Source of the DNA: an uncultured Clostridia bacterium
Lineage (GTDB): Bacteria > Bacillota > Clostridia > Christensenellales > Borkfalkiaceae
Direction of reading: 5' to 3'
NCBI GenBank assembly: GCA_947053655.1
Contig: CAMRTO010000002.1
Location: forward strand, 25,279 to 89,278
Length of the DNA: 64,000 bases
The notes under the pieces: model-generated
Told to the model about the DNA's origin: nothing
What the model saw: only the letters and a program-made list of their open reading frames with translations
Database searches by the model: none
Part shown: positions 40,769 to 50,580 of the stretch, piece by piece
How the letters are laid out: each line of letters begins with the position of its first letter
Numbering within the stretch: the stretch's first letter is position 1
Program-made: the position numbers and the translations under genes

Positions 40769-42388
40769 ATGGAAATGAAAAAACGCGCGCTTGTATCCGT
40801 TTCGGATAAAGCGGGAATCGTCGATTTTTGCAAAGGGCTCGTAAAATACGGCTTTGAAATTATATCTACTGGCGGCACGGCAAAGGCGTTGAAGGACGCC
40901 GGCATAAAGGTTATAGGTATTTCGGAAATTACGGGTTTCCCCGAGTGTCTCGACGGCAGAGTAAAAACTTTGCACCCCAACGTGCACGCGGGGCTTCTTG
41001 CCATGCGTTCCAATCCCGAGCATATGGCTCAGCTCGAAAAGCTTAATATCAATACTATAGATATCGTTTGCGTAAATCTTTATCCTTTCAAAGCGACCCT
41101 TCAAAAGGGCGCTGACTTTGCGGAATGCGTTGAAAATATCGATATCGGCGGTCCGACAATGATTCGCGCTGCGGCAAAAAATTATCAGGACGTTGCCGTA
41201 ATAGTAGACCCTAAGGACTACGACAAGGTTTTAAACGAGCTTGCAAACGGCGGCGTTTCGCTTGAAACGAAGAAGTATTTGCAGTATAAGGTGTTTGCGC
41301 ATACCGCGGTTTACGACAGCCTTATTTCCAATTACCTTGCGGCTCAGCTCGGTATTTCGTTTCCCGACGAGGTTACTTTTGCATACGAAAAAGCTCAGGA
41401 TATGCGCTACGGCGAAAACCCCCAACAACAGGCGGTTTTTTATAAGGAACAATTTCCCCGTAAAGGTTCGCTGTCAGGCGCAAAACAGCTTTGGGGGAAA
41501 GAGCTTTCCTATAATAACATAAACGACGCCAACGGCGCCTTGGAGCTTTTGAAAGAATTCGGCACGACGCCCGCCGTAGTCGCGTGCAAACACGCGAACC
41601 CCTGCGGTGTCGGTACCGGAACAACTGTACACGAGGCTTATCTCCGCGCTTACGAAAGCGACCCCGTGTCGGTTTTCGGCGGCATACTTGCAATCAACGG
41701 TACCGTAGACGAGGCTACGGCAACCGAAATCAACAAAATATTTATAGAAATAGTAATGGCGCCTTCTTTTACGAAAGGTGCGCTTGAAATTCTCGAACAA
41801 AAGAAAAATATCCGCCTTTTGCAAATAGATAATATTTCCGCAAGACGCGAAAGCACGGCGTATGACATGAAAAAGGTATACGGCGGACTTCTTGTCCAGC
41901 AGTATGACGAAAGCCTTATCAAAGGCGAAAATATGAGTCTTTTCAACACCAAAGCCGACGTGGAGGTAAGCGTTTTACCAAGCGGTAAGCAAAAAACAGT
42001 TTACGGCGTCGGCGTGGTTACGGAGCGCGCGCCCACTAAAGAGGAAACGGAAGCGTTGCTTTTTAACTGGAAAGTAGTCAAACATACAAAGTCCAACGCT
42101 ATCGTTATAGGTAAACAGGGCAAAACCACAGGCATAGGAATGGGTCAAACAAACCGTATCTGGGCGGCGCAACAGGCTATTGCGCATGCCGGCGACGAGG
42201 CGAAAGGGTCGGTTATGGCTTCCGATGCGTTTTTCCCTTTCCCCGATTGCGTCGAAGAATGCGTTAAAGCGGGTATAACTGCAATAATTCAACCAGGCGG
42301 CTCCATTCAGGATAAGGCTTCGGTTGACGCTTGCAACGCGGCGGGTATTGCCATGGTCTTTGTAGGTGACAGACATTTTAAACATTAA
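40769..42388 (+). CDS. purH: Bifunctional AICAR transformylase / IMP cyclohydrolase
   Basis: 539 residues performing the last two steps to IMP. The N-terminal cyclohydrolase domain has ISTGGTAKALKDAGI and GFPECLDGRVKTLHP. The transformylase domain has KHANPCGVGTG and VVKHTKSNAI, ending in FPFPDCVE and the C-terminal GIAMVFVGDRHFKH. It is slightly longer than the 510-residue Bacillus enzyme, with the extra length in the transformylase part. Own GGAG site upstream. Confidence 0.96.
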   Translation: MEMKKRALVSVSDKAGIVDFCKGLVKYGFEIISTGGTAKALKDAGIKVIGISEITGFPECLDGRVKTLHPNVHAGLLAMRSNPEHMAQLEKLNINTIDIVCVNLYPFKATLQKGADFAECVENIDIGGPTMIRAAAKNYQDVAVIVDPKDYDKVLNELANGGVSLETKKYLQYKVFAHTAVYDSLISNYLAAQLGISFPDEVTFAYEKAQDMRYGENPQQQAVFYKEQFPRKGSLSGAKQLWGKELSYNNINDANGALELLKEFGTTPAVVACKHANPCGVGTGTTVHEAYLRAYESDPVSVFGGILAINGTVDEATATEINKIFIEIVMAPSFTKGALEILEQKKNIRLLQIDNISARRESTAYDMKKVYGGLLVQQYDESLIKGENMSLFNTKADVEVSVLPSGKQKTVYGVGVVTERAPTKEETEALLFNWKVVKHTKSNAIVIGKQGKTTGIGMGQTNRIWAAQQAIAHAGDEAKGSVMASDAFFPFPDCVEECVKAGITAIIQPGGSIQDKASVDACNAAGIAMVFVGDRHFKH

Positions 42389-42421
42389 ATTTAAAAAATC
42401 GTTATTCATAAGAGTGATAAG

Positions 42422-43702
42422 ATGAACGTACTTGTAATAGGCAACGGCGGCAGAGAGCACGCAATACTTTTGGCACTCAGAAAGAGCAAGCGTGTGGAAA
42501 AACTGTATTGCATGAAGGGCAATGCCGGAACGGCGCAGATAGCGGAAAACGTGGACGTGGACTATATGGACATAGCCGCGGTAAAAGCTTATGTAACCGC
42601 TCATCCGGAAATAGATTATTTCGTAATCGGCGCAGACGACCCATTGGCTATCGGGCTTGTGGACGAGCTTGAAGCTATGGGTAAGCGTTGTTTCGGTCCG
42701 CGTAAAAATGCGGCTGTAATAGAAGCAAGCAAAGCTTTCGCCAAAGAGCTTATGAAAAAATATAAAATTCCCACCGCCGAATCGCAGACGTTCGACGATT
42801 ACGGCGAGGCTTTGGAATATGTGCGCGCTAAGGGTGCGCCTATTGTGTTAAAGGCGGACGGCCTTGCTCTCGGTAAAGGCGTGTTGGTATGCGACACTTT
42901 GGAGCAGGCAGAGGAAGGGCTGAAAGAGATAATGCTTGAAAAAACTTTCGGTTCCGCCGGCGCAAAAGTTGTAATAGAAGAATGTATGCGCGGCTTGAAA
43001 TACACGCCGGGCGAAGAAGTATCGGTACTTGCGTTTACCGACGGAAAGACGATTGTGCCCATGATAACGGCATGCGACCATAAACGCGTAAACGACGGCG
43101 ACACCGGTCCGAATACCGGTGGAATGGGAACGTTTTCTCCCTGCCCTTTCTGGACGGAAAAGCTTGAAAAAGAAGTCCTGAAAAAAATAATGATTCCAAC
43201 TATGAAGGCAATGAACGCCGAGGGAAGAACCTTTAAAGGCTGTCTTTACTTCGGACTTATGCGCACGGATAAGGGCATGAGGGTTGTGGAATACAATTCG
43301 CGTTTCGGCGACCCCGAAACTCAGGTTATACTTCCTATGCTTAAAACCGATTTGTTGGACATTTTCGAAGCGGTCACGGAAGAAAGGCTTTCCGATGTCA
43401 AAATCGAGTGGGAGGACGGCGCCTGTGTTTGCGTTGTGTTGGCAAGCGGCGGATATCCTCTAAGTTATACAAAGGGAAAAAAGATAACCGTCGGTAATCT
43501 GGGCGACGCAAGTCTCGTCCATGCGGGAACAGCCGTTAAGGACGGAAACCTCGTAACTGCCGGCGGCAGGGTTATGGGCGTCGTGGCTAAAGGAAAAGAT
43601 ATCGAAGAGGCGCGCAGAAAAGCTTATGCCGCCGTTGACAATATAGATTGGGAAAATAAGTATTACCGTAAAGACATAGGTATAAAATACCGCGAAGGTT
43701 AG
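42422..43702 (+). CDS. purD: Phosphoribosylamine-glycine ligase
   Basis: ATP-grasp enzyme, 426 residues, joining glycine to phosphoribosylamine. VLVIGNGGREHAI begins the N-domain, and the ATP-grasp region includes VLKADGLALGKGVLV, TPGEEVSVLAFTDG and NTGGMGTFSPCP. FGDPETQVILP contains metal-ligand residues. It is 33 bases after purH and 13 before purL. Confidence 0.96.
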   Translation: MNVLVIGNGGREHAILLALRKSKRVEKLYCMKGNAGTAQIAENVDVDYMDIAAVKAYVTAHPEIDYFVIGADDPLAIGLVDELEAMGKRCFGPRKNAAVIEASKAFAKELMKKYKIPTAESQTFDDYGEALEYVRAKGAPIVLKADGLALGKGVLVCDTLEQAEEGLKEIMLEKTFGSAGAKVVIEECMRGLKYTPGEEVSVLAFTDGKTIVPMITACDHKRVNDGDTGPNTGGMGTFSPCPFWTEKLEKEVLKKIMIPTMKAMNAEGRTFKGCLYFGLMRTDKGMRVVEYNSRFGDPETQVILPMLKTDLLDIFEAVTEERLSDVKIEWEDGACVCVVLASGGYPLSYTKGKKITVGNLGDASLVHAGTAVKDGNLVTAGGRVMGVVAKGKDIEEARRKAYAAVDNIDWENKYYRKDIGIKYREG

Positions 43703-43715
43703 AAAGGAAATCAGA

Positions 43716-46700
43716 ATGATATACAGAATTTTCGTTGAAAAAAAGGACGATTTGCAGGCAGAAAAAGTTAAGGACGATATTTGCAGTCTGCTTAAAATTT
43801 CGGTGACGGACGTACGCAGATTTATCCGTTATGACGTAGAGGGTATGACCGAGGAGGAGTTTTCCGCCGCGGTTCCCTGCGTTTTTTCGGAGCCGCCTGT
43901 GGATAATGTCTATTTCGAAAAGCTTCAAATCGAAAAAAATTATTATGTTTTTGCGGTAGCATACCTGACGGGTCAATTCGACCAACGCGCGGACAGTGCG
44001 GCGCAGTGCGTCCAGCTTTTAACCCAAAAGGAGCGTCCCGTAGTAAAATGCGCGACGGTATATGCTGTTAAGGGCGCAAATTACGATCAAGTAGAAAGAA
44101 TTAAGAAGCATCTTATTAACCCTGTCGAAAGCGAGGAGGTAAGCTTAGATAAGCCCGAGTCGCTTTCGGGTTGCGCAGTTGAAGCGGAAGACGTAAAATC
44201 GATTGACGGTTTTATTTCGTTGTCCGATAAACAGATTGCGGAGTTTCATGCAAACGCAGGGCTTGCCATGTCCGTTGCGGACCTCGTTTTCGTGCGCGAT
44301 TATTTCAAGGGCGAGGAGAGAAATCCTACCGAGACGGAAATTAAAGTAATAGACACGTATTGGTCTGACCATTGCCGTCACACGACATTTGCGACCGAAC
44401 TTAAAAATATAACGGTTCACAGCGACAATCCGCATATTCAAAAGGCGCTTAATTTATATGACTCGCTTTTCGAAGAACTTTATAAAAACAGACCCGACAA
44501 ATACCGTTGTCTTATGGACATCGCTACGATTGCAGTCAAAAAACTCAAAAAGGCGGGCAAGCTTAAAAATCTGGACGAGTCCGACGAAATAAACGCATGC
44601 TCGATAAAGGTCGACGCCATAATCGACGGCAGACCCGAAAAATACACGGTTATGTTTAAAAACGAAACGCATAACCACCCCACCGAAATAGAGCCTTTCG
44701 GCGGCGCGGCTACTTGTCTCGGCGGCGCTATAAGAGACCCTCTTTCGGGCAGAACTTACGTTTTGCAGTCAATGAGAATTACTGGCAGCGCGGATCCTAC
44801 CGAACCTATTGAAAATACTCTGGAAGGAAAACTGCCGCAAAGGGTAATTACCAAAACGGCGGCGGCGGGCTTTTCTTCTTACGGAAATCAGATAGGGCTT
44901 GCTACCGGTCAGGTGGAAGAACTGTATCACCCCGGTTATAAGGCTAAGCGTCTCGAAACCGGCTTCGTCGTCGGCGGCGCGAAATCCGACATGATTTACC
45001 GCGCAAAGCCCGCAACGGGAGACGTCGTTATTCTTCTCGGCGGCGAGACTGGCAGGGACGGCTGCGGCGGGGCGACAGGCTCTTCCAAAGCGCATGACGT
45101 CAAGTCCGTACAGACTTGCGGCGCGGAAGTTCAGAAAGGAAACGCGCCTACGGAGCGGAAATTACAGCGTTTGTTCCTAAACAAGGACGCAACCGTAATG
45201 ATTAAAAAATGCAACGACTTCGGCGCGGGCGGAATTTCCGTAGCGATAGGAGAGCTTGCCGACGGATTGGAAATTATGCTTGATAAAGTTCCCAAGAAAT
45301 ACGAGGGGCTTTCGGGTACGGAACTTGCCATTTCCGAATCGCAGGAGCGTATGGCGGTCGTGGTTGCGCCGCAGGACGCCAATAAATTTATTTCGCTTGC
45401 CGCTAAAGAAAATTTATCCGCAACGCCTGTTGCTACGGTTACCGGCGACAGAAGAATGAGAATGTATCACCGCGGGAAGGCAATAGTCGATATCTCGCGC
45501 GACTTTCTGGACACCAACGGCGTTAAACAGGTCACGGATGCGGAAATTGCGGATTTTGTTACGTCGTTCTTCGATTCCAAAAAATATAAAAACTTCGGCG
45601 AGCAGTTAAAGGAAACGCTTTCACAGCTCAATGTTTGCTCCAAAAAAGGGCTTGTCGAAATGTTTGACTCCACAATCGGTTCAAAATCGGTTTATATGCC
45701 GTTCGGCGGCAAATTTCAGCTTACGCCCGTTGTCGCAATGGCGGCGAAATTTACGGGCGGAGAAACCGACGACTGTACGGTTTCGGCATACGGATACAAT
45801 CCCGAGCTTATGTCCACGTCGTCTTTTACGGGCGCCGTATATTCGATAGTCGCTTCGGTGGCAAAAATCGTCGCGGCAGGCGGTCATTATGAGGATATAA
45901 GACTGTCTTTGCAGGAGTTTTTTATGCGGCTCCGCAACAATAAAAAGCGTTGGGGCGTGCCTGTTTCTGCGCTTCTCGGCGCGTTATATGCCCAGATGCA
46001 TCTCGGGCTGGCGGCTATAGGCGGCAAGGACTCTATGAGCGGTTCGTTTGAAGATATAGATGTTCCGCCGACGTTGATATCTTTTGCGCTTGCCCCCGCT
46101 AAAGCTTCCGCACTTATTACAAACGTAATAACGCGCACGGACGAAAGGCTTTATTTCTTGCCTATGCGCAAAGATAAATATCAGATTCCAGACTTTGAGT
46201 ATCTGAAAAAGCTTTACAAATGCGTAAATAAAAATATTGCTAACGGAAATATAAGGTTTGCGACGGTAGTGGAACAGGGCGGCGTTGCGGCGGCGATTGC
46301 CAAAAGCTGTTTCGGCAACGGTTTCGGTTTCAATTTTGCGTGCAACGCGGATACGCTGTTCGGAGAGCATTACGGCGATTTGATTGTTTCTGCAAATCAC
46401 GAGGGGGCTTTGACGGGGCTTGACGCCGTCTATCTCGGCACTTCGTGCGCGGGCGGTTTCACCCATTGCGGAGAGACGGTTGATTATGTCGACGCGCTTT
46501 ATCCTTATATAAGTAAGCTTTTCGGCGTGTTTCCAGCGTCGGCGCCTGCGTCGGGCGACATACCGTCTTGCGACTATGTCATCAAGAGCGGCAAAGCTTC
46601 CGCGGCGAATAAAATTATCCGTCCGAGAGTATTTATTCCCGTATTCCCCGGGACCAACTGCGAGCTGGATACGGCGCGTGCGTTCCGCCTTGCGGGCGCC

Positions 46701-47417
46701 CAGACAGATATTCTGGTAATAAAGAACAGAACACCGTCGGATATCGAGGATAGCGTTAAGGCAATCATAAAGGCAATAGAGAAGGCTAATATAATCGCTT
46801 TCCCCGGAGGGTTTTCGGGCGGAGACGAGCCGGACGGCTCGGGCAAATTCATTGCCACGACGTTTAAAAATCCCGCTATATCCGAAAAAATTATGGAGCT
46901 TTTGCAAAACCGCGACGGTTTGATTCTCGGTATTTGCAACGGTTTTCAGGCGCTTATCAAGTTGGGGCTTCTGCCGTACGGTAAGATTTGTCCGCTTACG
47001 GATAAATCGCCTACGCTTACGTATAACAATATTTCGCGTCATGTTTCCACAATGGTAAATATCCGAGTGGCTTCGGATAAAAGTCCTTGGCTGTACGGAT
47101 GCGAAGTCGGCGACGTTTACGCTGTTCCCGTATCGCACGGCGAAGGCAAATTAATTGCGCCCCCTGCCGAGCTGGAAGCTATGCGTTCCAACGGACAGAT
47201 TGCCACGCAATACGTGGATTTATCAGGTAAACCCACAATGAAAAGTCCTTATAATCCCAACGGCAGTATGTGGGCTATCGAAGGCATTACGTCGCCCGAC
47301 GGCAAAGTGTTCGGAAAAATGGGACACAGCGAAAGGACGGGTGTCGACCTCTATAAAAATTACGAAGGCAATTTCGATATGCATATATTCGAAAGCGGAG
47401 TAAAATATTTCAGATAA
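43716..47417 (+). CDS. purL: FGAM synthase, single-chain (PurL with fused glutaminase)
   Basis: 1233 residues converting FGAR to FGAM with glutamine. The N-terminal PurS-like part (MIYRIFVEKKDD) is followed by the synthetase domains (HNHPTEIEPFGGAATCLGG; GGKDSMSGSFEDID). The C-terminal class I glutaminase has nucleophile C1074 (GICNGFQ), H1141 and E1143 (SHGEGK). Bacillus splits these functions over PurS, PurL and PurQ; the fused form occurs in proteobacteria and many clostridia. It closes the cluster. purB, purK and guaA/guaB are not here. Confidence 0.96.
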   Translation: MIYRIFVEKKDDLQAEKVKDDICSLLKISVTDVRRFIRYDVEGMTEEEFSAAVPCVFSEPPVDNVYFEKLQIEKNYYVFAVAYLTGQFDQRADSAAQCVQLLTQKERPVVKCATVYAVKGANYDQVERIKKHLINPVESEEVSLDKPESLSGCAVEAEDVKSIDGFISLSDKQIAEFHANAGLAMSVADLVFVRDYFKGEERNPTETEIKVIDTYWSDHCRHTTFATELKNITVHSDNPHIQKALNLYDSLFEELYKNRPDKYRCLMDIATIAVKKLKKAGKLKNLDESDEINACSIKVDAIIDGRPEKYTVMFKNETHNHPTEIEPFGGAATCLGGAIRDPLSGRTYVLQSMRITGSADPTEPIENTLEGKLPQRVITKTAAAGFSSYGNQIGLATGQVEELYHPGYKAKRLETGFVVGGAKSDMIYRAKPATGDVVILLGGETGRDGCGGATGSSKAHDVKSVQTCGAEVQKGNAPTERKLQRLFLNKDATVMIKKCNDFGAGGISVAIGELADGLEIMLDKVPKKYEGLSGTELAISESQERMAVVVAPQDANKFISLAAKENLSATPVATVTGDRRMRMYHRGKAIVDISRDFLDTNGVKQVTDAEIADFVTSFFDSKKYKNFGEQLKETLSQLNVCSKKGLVEMFDSTIGSKSVYMPFGGKFQLTPVVAMAAKFTGGETDDCTVSAYGYNPELMSTSSFTGAVYSIVASVAKIVAAGGHYEDIRLSLQEFFMRLRNNKKRWGVPVSALLGALYAQMHLGLAAIGGKDSMSGSFEDIDVPPTLISFALAPAKASALITNVITRTDERLYFLPMRKDKYQIPDFEYLKKLYKCVNKNIANGNIRFATVVEQGGVAAAIAKSCFGNGFGFNFACNADTLFGEHYGDLIVSANHEGALTGLDAVYLGTSCAGGFTHCGETVDYVDALYPYISKLFGVFPASAPASGDIPSCDYVIKSGKASAANKIIRPRVFIPVFPGTNCELDTARAFRLAGAQTDILVIKNRTPSDIEDSVKAIIKAIEKANIIAFPGGFSGGDEPDGSGKFIATTFKNPAISEKIMELLQNRDGLILGICNGFQALIKLGLLPYGKICPLTDKSPTLTYNNISRHVSTMVNIRVASDKSPWLYGCEVGDVYAVPVSHGEGKLIAPPAELEAMRSNGQIATQYVDLSGKPTMKSPYNPNGSMWAIEGITSPDGKVFGKMGHSERTGVDLYKNYEGNFDMHIFESGVKYFR

Positions 47418-47438
47418 AAATATCCGAGGTGAAATCAA

Positions 47439-47897
47439 ATGAGATGCGGTTTTTGCGGCTATGAGGACAGTAAGGTTATCGACAGCCGTTCGGCAGACGA
47501 CGGCAAGACGATAAGAAGACGTCGCGAATGTTTCAGTTGCGGCAAGCGTTTCACTACGTATGAAACGATTGAGGATACGCCCGTACTTGTTGTTAAAAAC
47601 AACGGGGCGCGTCAAGCTTTCGACGGACAGAAAATTAAAAGCGGCATAATCAAGTCGTGCGAAAAGCGTCCCGTTTCAGTGACGGAGATAGACGAAATAG
47701 TCAATGCTGTCGCAAAGCAGGTCTACAATTCGATGGAACCCGAAGTTTCGTCCAAATGGATAGGCGAGCTTGTTATGTCGGAGCTTAAAAAACATGACGA
47801 GGTAGCCTACGTGCGTTATGCAAGCGTATACCGCTCTTTTAAGGATATACCAAGCTTTATGGAAGAACTTCAAAGAATGATGGAAAATAAAAAATAA
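47439..47897 (+). CDS. nrdR: Ribonucleotide reductase repressor NrdR
   Basis: 152-residue transcriptional repressor of nrd genes. The N-terminal zinc ribbon has CGFCGYEDSKVIDSR and CFSCGKRFTTYE; the ATP-cone follows (VLVVKNNGARQAFDGQKI). Length and order are canonical. It sits after purL with GAGGTG as ribosome-binding site and before a hairpin terminator. Confidence 0.95.
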   Translation: MRCGFCGYEDSKVIDSRSADDGKTIRRRRECFSCGKRFTTYETIEDTPVLVVKNNGARQAFDGQKIKSGIIKSCEKRPVSVTEIDEIVNAVAKQVYNSMEPEVSSKWIGELVMSELKKHDEVAYVRYASVYRSFKDIPSFMEELQRMMENKK

Positions 47898-47902
47898 GGA
47901 TT

Positions 47903-47933
47903 TTCAGACAGTGTAACCGCTGTCTGAATTTTT
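47903..47933 (+). terminator. Intrinsic terminator between nrdR and ispG
   Basis: Eleven-base stem TTCAGACAGTG / CGCTGTCTGAA (one G-T), loop TAAC, then TTTTT. It ends only eight bases before the ispG ATG. Confidence 0.8.
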
Positions 47934-47941
47934 GTGAAATT

Positions 47942-48997
47942 ATGAACCGTAAAACAACGAGAAAAGTTAATATCGGCGGCGTTACGGTCGGCGGTGGCGA
48001 AAGCGTAAAAATTCAATCCATGTGTACGGTAAAGACATCCGATACGGAAGCCGCCGTTCGGCAAATAAGCAGGCTTGAAGAAGCGGGGTGCGAGATTATA
48101 CGCGTTTCCGTTCTGGACGATGCCGACGCTTTGGCTATAAAAACAATAAAAGATAAAATAAATATACCTCTTGTTGCGGATATTCATTTTTCGGACAGGT
48201 TGGCAGTTGCCGCTATTGAAAACGGTTGCGATAAAGTTCGTATAAATCCGGGAAACATCGGCGGCGAAAAGGAAATCAAGTATGTAGCCGATTGCATTAA
48301 GGCGCACGGAATTCCCGTCCGCGTAGGTGCGAATACCGGCAGTATAGAGAAAGAGTTTCTTGAAAAATACGGTGTAAACAAAACGGCGCTTGTGGAAAGC
48401 GCGCTTGGCAACGTTCATATTCTGGAAAAGTATGGCGTAGAAGATATCGTTATTTCCGTTAAAGCTTCCGACGTTCCTCTTACTGTTAAAGCTTACCGCA
48501 CTCTTTCAGAAAAAACCGAGTATCCGCTGCATATCGGCGTAACGGAGGCGGGAACGGAGGAAATGGCTGTGGTTAAATCTTCCGCGGCGCTCGGCGCCCT
48601 GCTAATCGACGGTATAGGCGATACGTTGAGGGTATCGGTTACGGACGATCCCGTAAAAGAAATTTTTGCGGCAAAACGTATACTTCGCGCCGTCGGGCTG
48701 GACAAAAATTTTGTGGACGTTGTATCGTGTCCGACTTGCGGCAGGTGCCGGTGGGATTCCATGGGTCTGGCAAAAAAAGTTTCCGCGTATGTGGAAAGAT
48801 TTTCGAAGCCTTTGAAAATCGCGGTTATGGGGTGCGTCGTAAACGGACCGGGCGAGGCAAAGCATTGCGATTTGGGAATTGCGGGCGCGGAAGACTACTG
48901 CGTTATTTTCGCCGACGGTAAAATAAAAAGGCGTGTTCCGTCGGAAAGTGCGGAAGAAGAATTTTTTAAGGAGATTGACGGTATTTTAAATGATTGA
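47942..48997 (+). CDS. ispG: 4-hydroxy-3-methylbut-2-enyl-diphosphate synthase (MEP pathway)
   Basis: 351 residues, catalysing the penultimate step of the MEP isoprenoid pathway with a [4Fe-4S] cluster. Cluster cysteines lie in SCPTCGRC and the next conserved Cys in MGCVVNGPGEA; a TIM-barrel core precedes them (VPLVADIHFSDR). The N-terminus MNRKTTRKVNIGG fits the family, but no Shine-Dalgarno is visible and a terminator hairpin almost touches the start. It overlaps the next gene by eight bases, the usual ispG-polC neighbourhood. Confidence 0.93.
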   Translation: MNRKTTRKVNIGGVTVGGGESVKIQSMCTVKTSDTEAAVRQISRLEEAGCEIIRVSVLDDADALAIKTIKDKINIPLVADIHFSDRLAVAAIENGCDKVRINPGNIGGEKEIKYVADCIKAHGIPVRVGANTGSIEKEFLEKYGVNKTALVESALGNVHILEKYGVEDIVISVKASDVPLTVKAYRTLSEKTEYPLHIGVTEAGTEEMAVVKSSAALGALLIDGIGDTLRVSVTDDPVKEIFAAKRILRAVGLDKNFVDVVSCPTCGRCRWDSMGLAKKVSAYVERFSKPLKIAVMGCVVNGPGEAKHCDLGIAGAEDYCVIFADGKIKRRVPSESAEEEFFKEIDGILND

Positions 48998-50522
48998 CGG
49001 TTTGCTTGAAGAAATCCGCCGTGCCGACGGATTGAATAACGCGATAATAAATTCCGTGGTTTTGGAAACCTCTGCAAATACCGTAACGGTAAAAATAATA
49101 ACGGACAAAATTTATTCCGGTAATGATTGCAAAGCCGCGGAAGCCGCGGTAAGAAAACGCGTTCCCGAAGCGTTTGCCTGCAAAGTGGAAATTTCCAAAC
49201 TTACGCCCGATTGCGCTATGGTTGCGGAAAAAGTTTTGGAGGCCGTGCGTGAAAATTTCAAGGCTTTGTTTGTTACGCTCGATAAAGACGATATCGAAGT
49301 AAAAAGGTGTGAGGACGGTTTTTCTTACACCGTTAAAGTCATGCCGACGTTTGCGTCTACGGACATATGCACGACCGTCAACGGATATCTTTCAAAATAT
49401 TACTGCGGCAATTTTTCCGGCAGTACCGTCTTGGGCGGCAAAAACGCTATGGATTTGGTGACGGAAGAAAGGAAAGAAAATATAGAATACGAAATTCCCG
49501 TCCGCAAATTCGAAATAGAAGATTTCGCATTTATAGAAGGAACCGAAAAACAGGAAAACGCCGTTTATCTCAGCGACATGAATTTCGAAAGCGAAAAGGT
49601 CGTTGTGTGCGGCAGAATAGAAGATATAACCGAGCGTACGTATACAAACTCTAAAAATCAGGAAAAAATTTATTATAATTTTACGCTTAACGACAACACG
49701 GCGTATTTCCGCGTTACGTATTTTACGAGACTTAAAAGCATTGATAAAATCCGCGCTCTCAAGGTCGGCGACAGCATAGTCTGTACGGGCAAGGCAGAGC
49801 TGTTTAAAGGATTCATACGGTTTACGGCAAACACAATAGATTACGGCAGGATTCCCGAAGGGTTCGTACCGAAAAAGCGAGAATCCAAGCCCGTACCAAA
49901 ATATTACGTGCACGTACAGCCGCAGCCGTATTCCGACATTGCCCAGACCGACATGTTTGCCGACGTTTCGGTACCGGAGTGTCTTAAAGGTAAATCTTTC
50001 GTGGTGTTCGATCTGGAAACGACGGGTCTTAATTCCTCGCCGTCATCCGGTAATATGGATAAAATTATCGAGATTGGCGCATTTAAAATTAAAGACGGGG
50101 TAATTTGCGAAAGCTTTTCTACTTTTATAAATCCGCAGAGAAAACTTTCGGAAGAAATTATAAAGCTAACGGGCATTTCGCAGTCTATGGTTGACGGCGC
50201 GCCGACGGAGGAGCAGGTCATGCCCGATTTCTATAAATTTTGCGACGGCAGTATTCTTGTCGGGCACAACATAGCGGGGTTCGATTTTAAATTTGTAGAG
50301 TACTATTGCGCTAAGTCCGGTTATATGCTTGAAAGAAAACTTATAGACACTATACCGCTTGCGCAGGAGATTCTTTTTCTGTCTAACTACAAGCTTAATA
50401 CCGTTGCGGACAAATTCGGTATTTCATTCAATCATCACAGGGCGGTTGACGACGCGCTTGTAACGGCTAAAATTTTCATAGAGCTTATAAAAATAAAAAA
50501 ATCTTTACCAAATATGCAATAA
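48990..50522 (+). CDS. PolC-derived protein: N-terminal, OB and DEDDh exonuclease domains only
   Basis: 510 residues in the place where Firmicutes keep polC (about 1430 residues). Residues 1-165 look like the PolC N-terminal domain. Residues about 205-292 are the OB fold (VVCGRIEDITERTY, FTLNDNTAYFRVTYF). Residues 335-505 are the proofreading exonuclease with all five acidic or His residues: D341 and E343 (FDLETTGL), D432 (GHNIAGFDFKF), H483 and D488 (HRAVDDA). There is no PHP segment before the exonuclease and no polymerase after it. The stop is followed by a promoter and rimP, so this is not a local frameshift. It probably acts as an exonuclease on DNA or RNA, perhaps as a separate proofreading subunit. 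Confidence 0.85.
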   Translation: MIDGLLEEIRRADGLNNAIINSVVLETSANTVTVKIITDKIYSGNDCKAAEAAVRKRVPEAFACKVEISKLTPDCAMVAEKVLEAVRENFKALFVTLDKDDIEVKRCEDGFSYTVKVMPTFASTDICTTVNGYLSKYYCGNFSGSTVLGGKNAMDLVTEERKENIEYEIPVRKFEIEDFAFIEGTEKQENAVYLSDMNFESEKVVVCGRIEDITERTYTNSKNQEKIYYNFTLNDNTAYFRVTYFTRLKSIDKIRALKVGDSIVCTGKAELFKGFIRFTANTIDYGRIPEGFVPKKRESKPVPKYYVHVQPQPYSDIAQTDMFADVSVPECLKGKSFVVFDLETTGLNSSPSSGNMDKIIEIGAFKIKDGVICESFSTFINPQRKLSEEIIKLTGISQSMVDGAPTEEQVMPDFYKFCDGSILVGHNIAGFDFKFVEYYCAKSGYMLERKLIDTIPLAQEILFLSNYKLNTVADKFGISFNHHRAVDDALVTAKIFIELIKIKKSLPNMQ

Positions 50523-50525
50523 AGC

Positions 50526-50554
50526 TTGATTTTTTAACCGCGGTATGTTAAAAT
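50526..50554 (+). promoter_or_regulatory. Sigma-A promoter of the rimP-nusA-infB operon
   Basis: TTGATT (50526-50531), 17-base spacer, TAAAAT (50549-50554); start near 50561. Confidence 0.78.
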
Positions 50555-50580
50555 AATCTCAACCTTAATCTAAAGTTGAG

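Noticed and set aside
45984..47138. 384-codon open frame on the minus strand inside purL
   Set aside because: It is antisense to conserved purL domains, has low-complexity basic sequence and no ribosome-binding site; it is a shadow frame.
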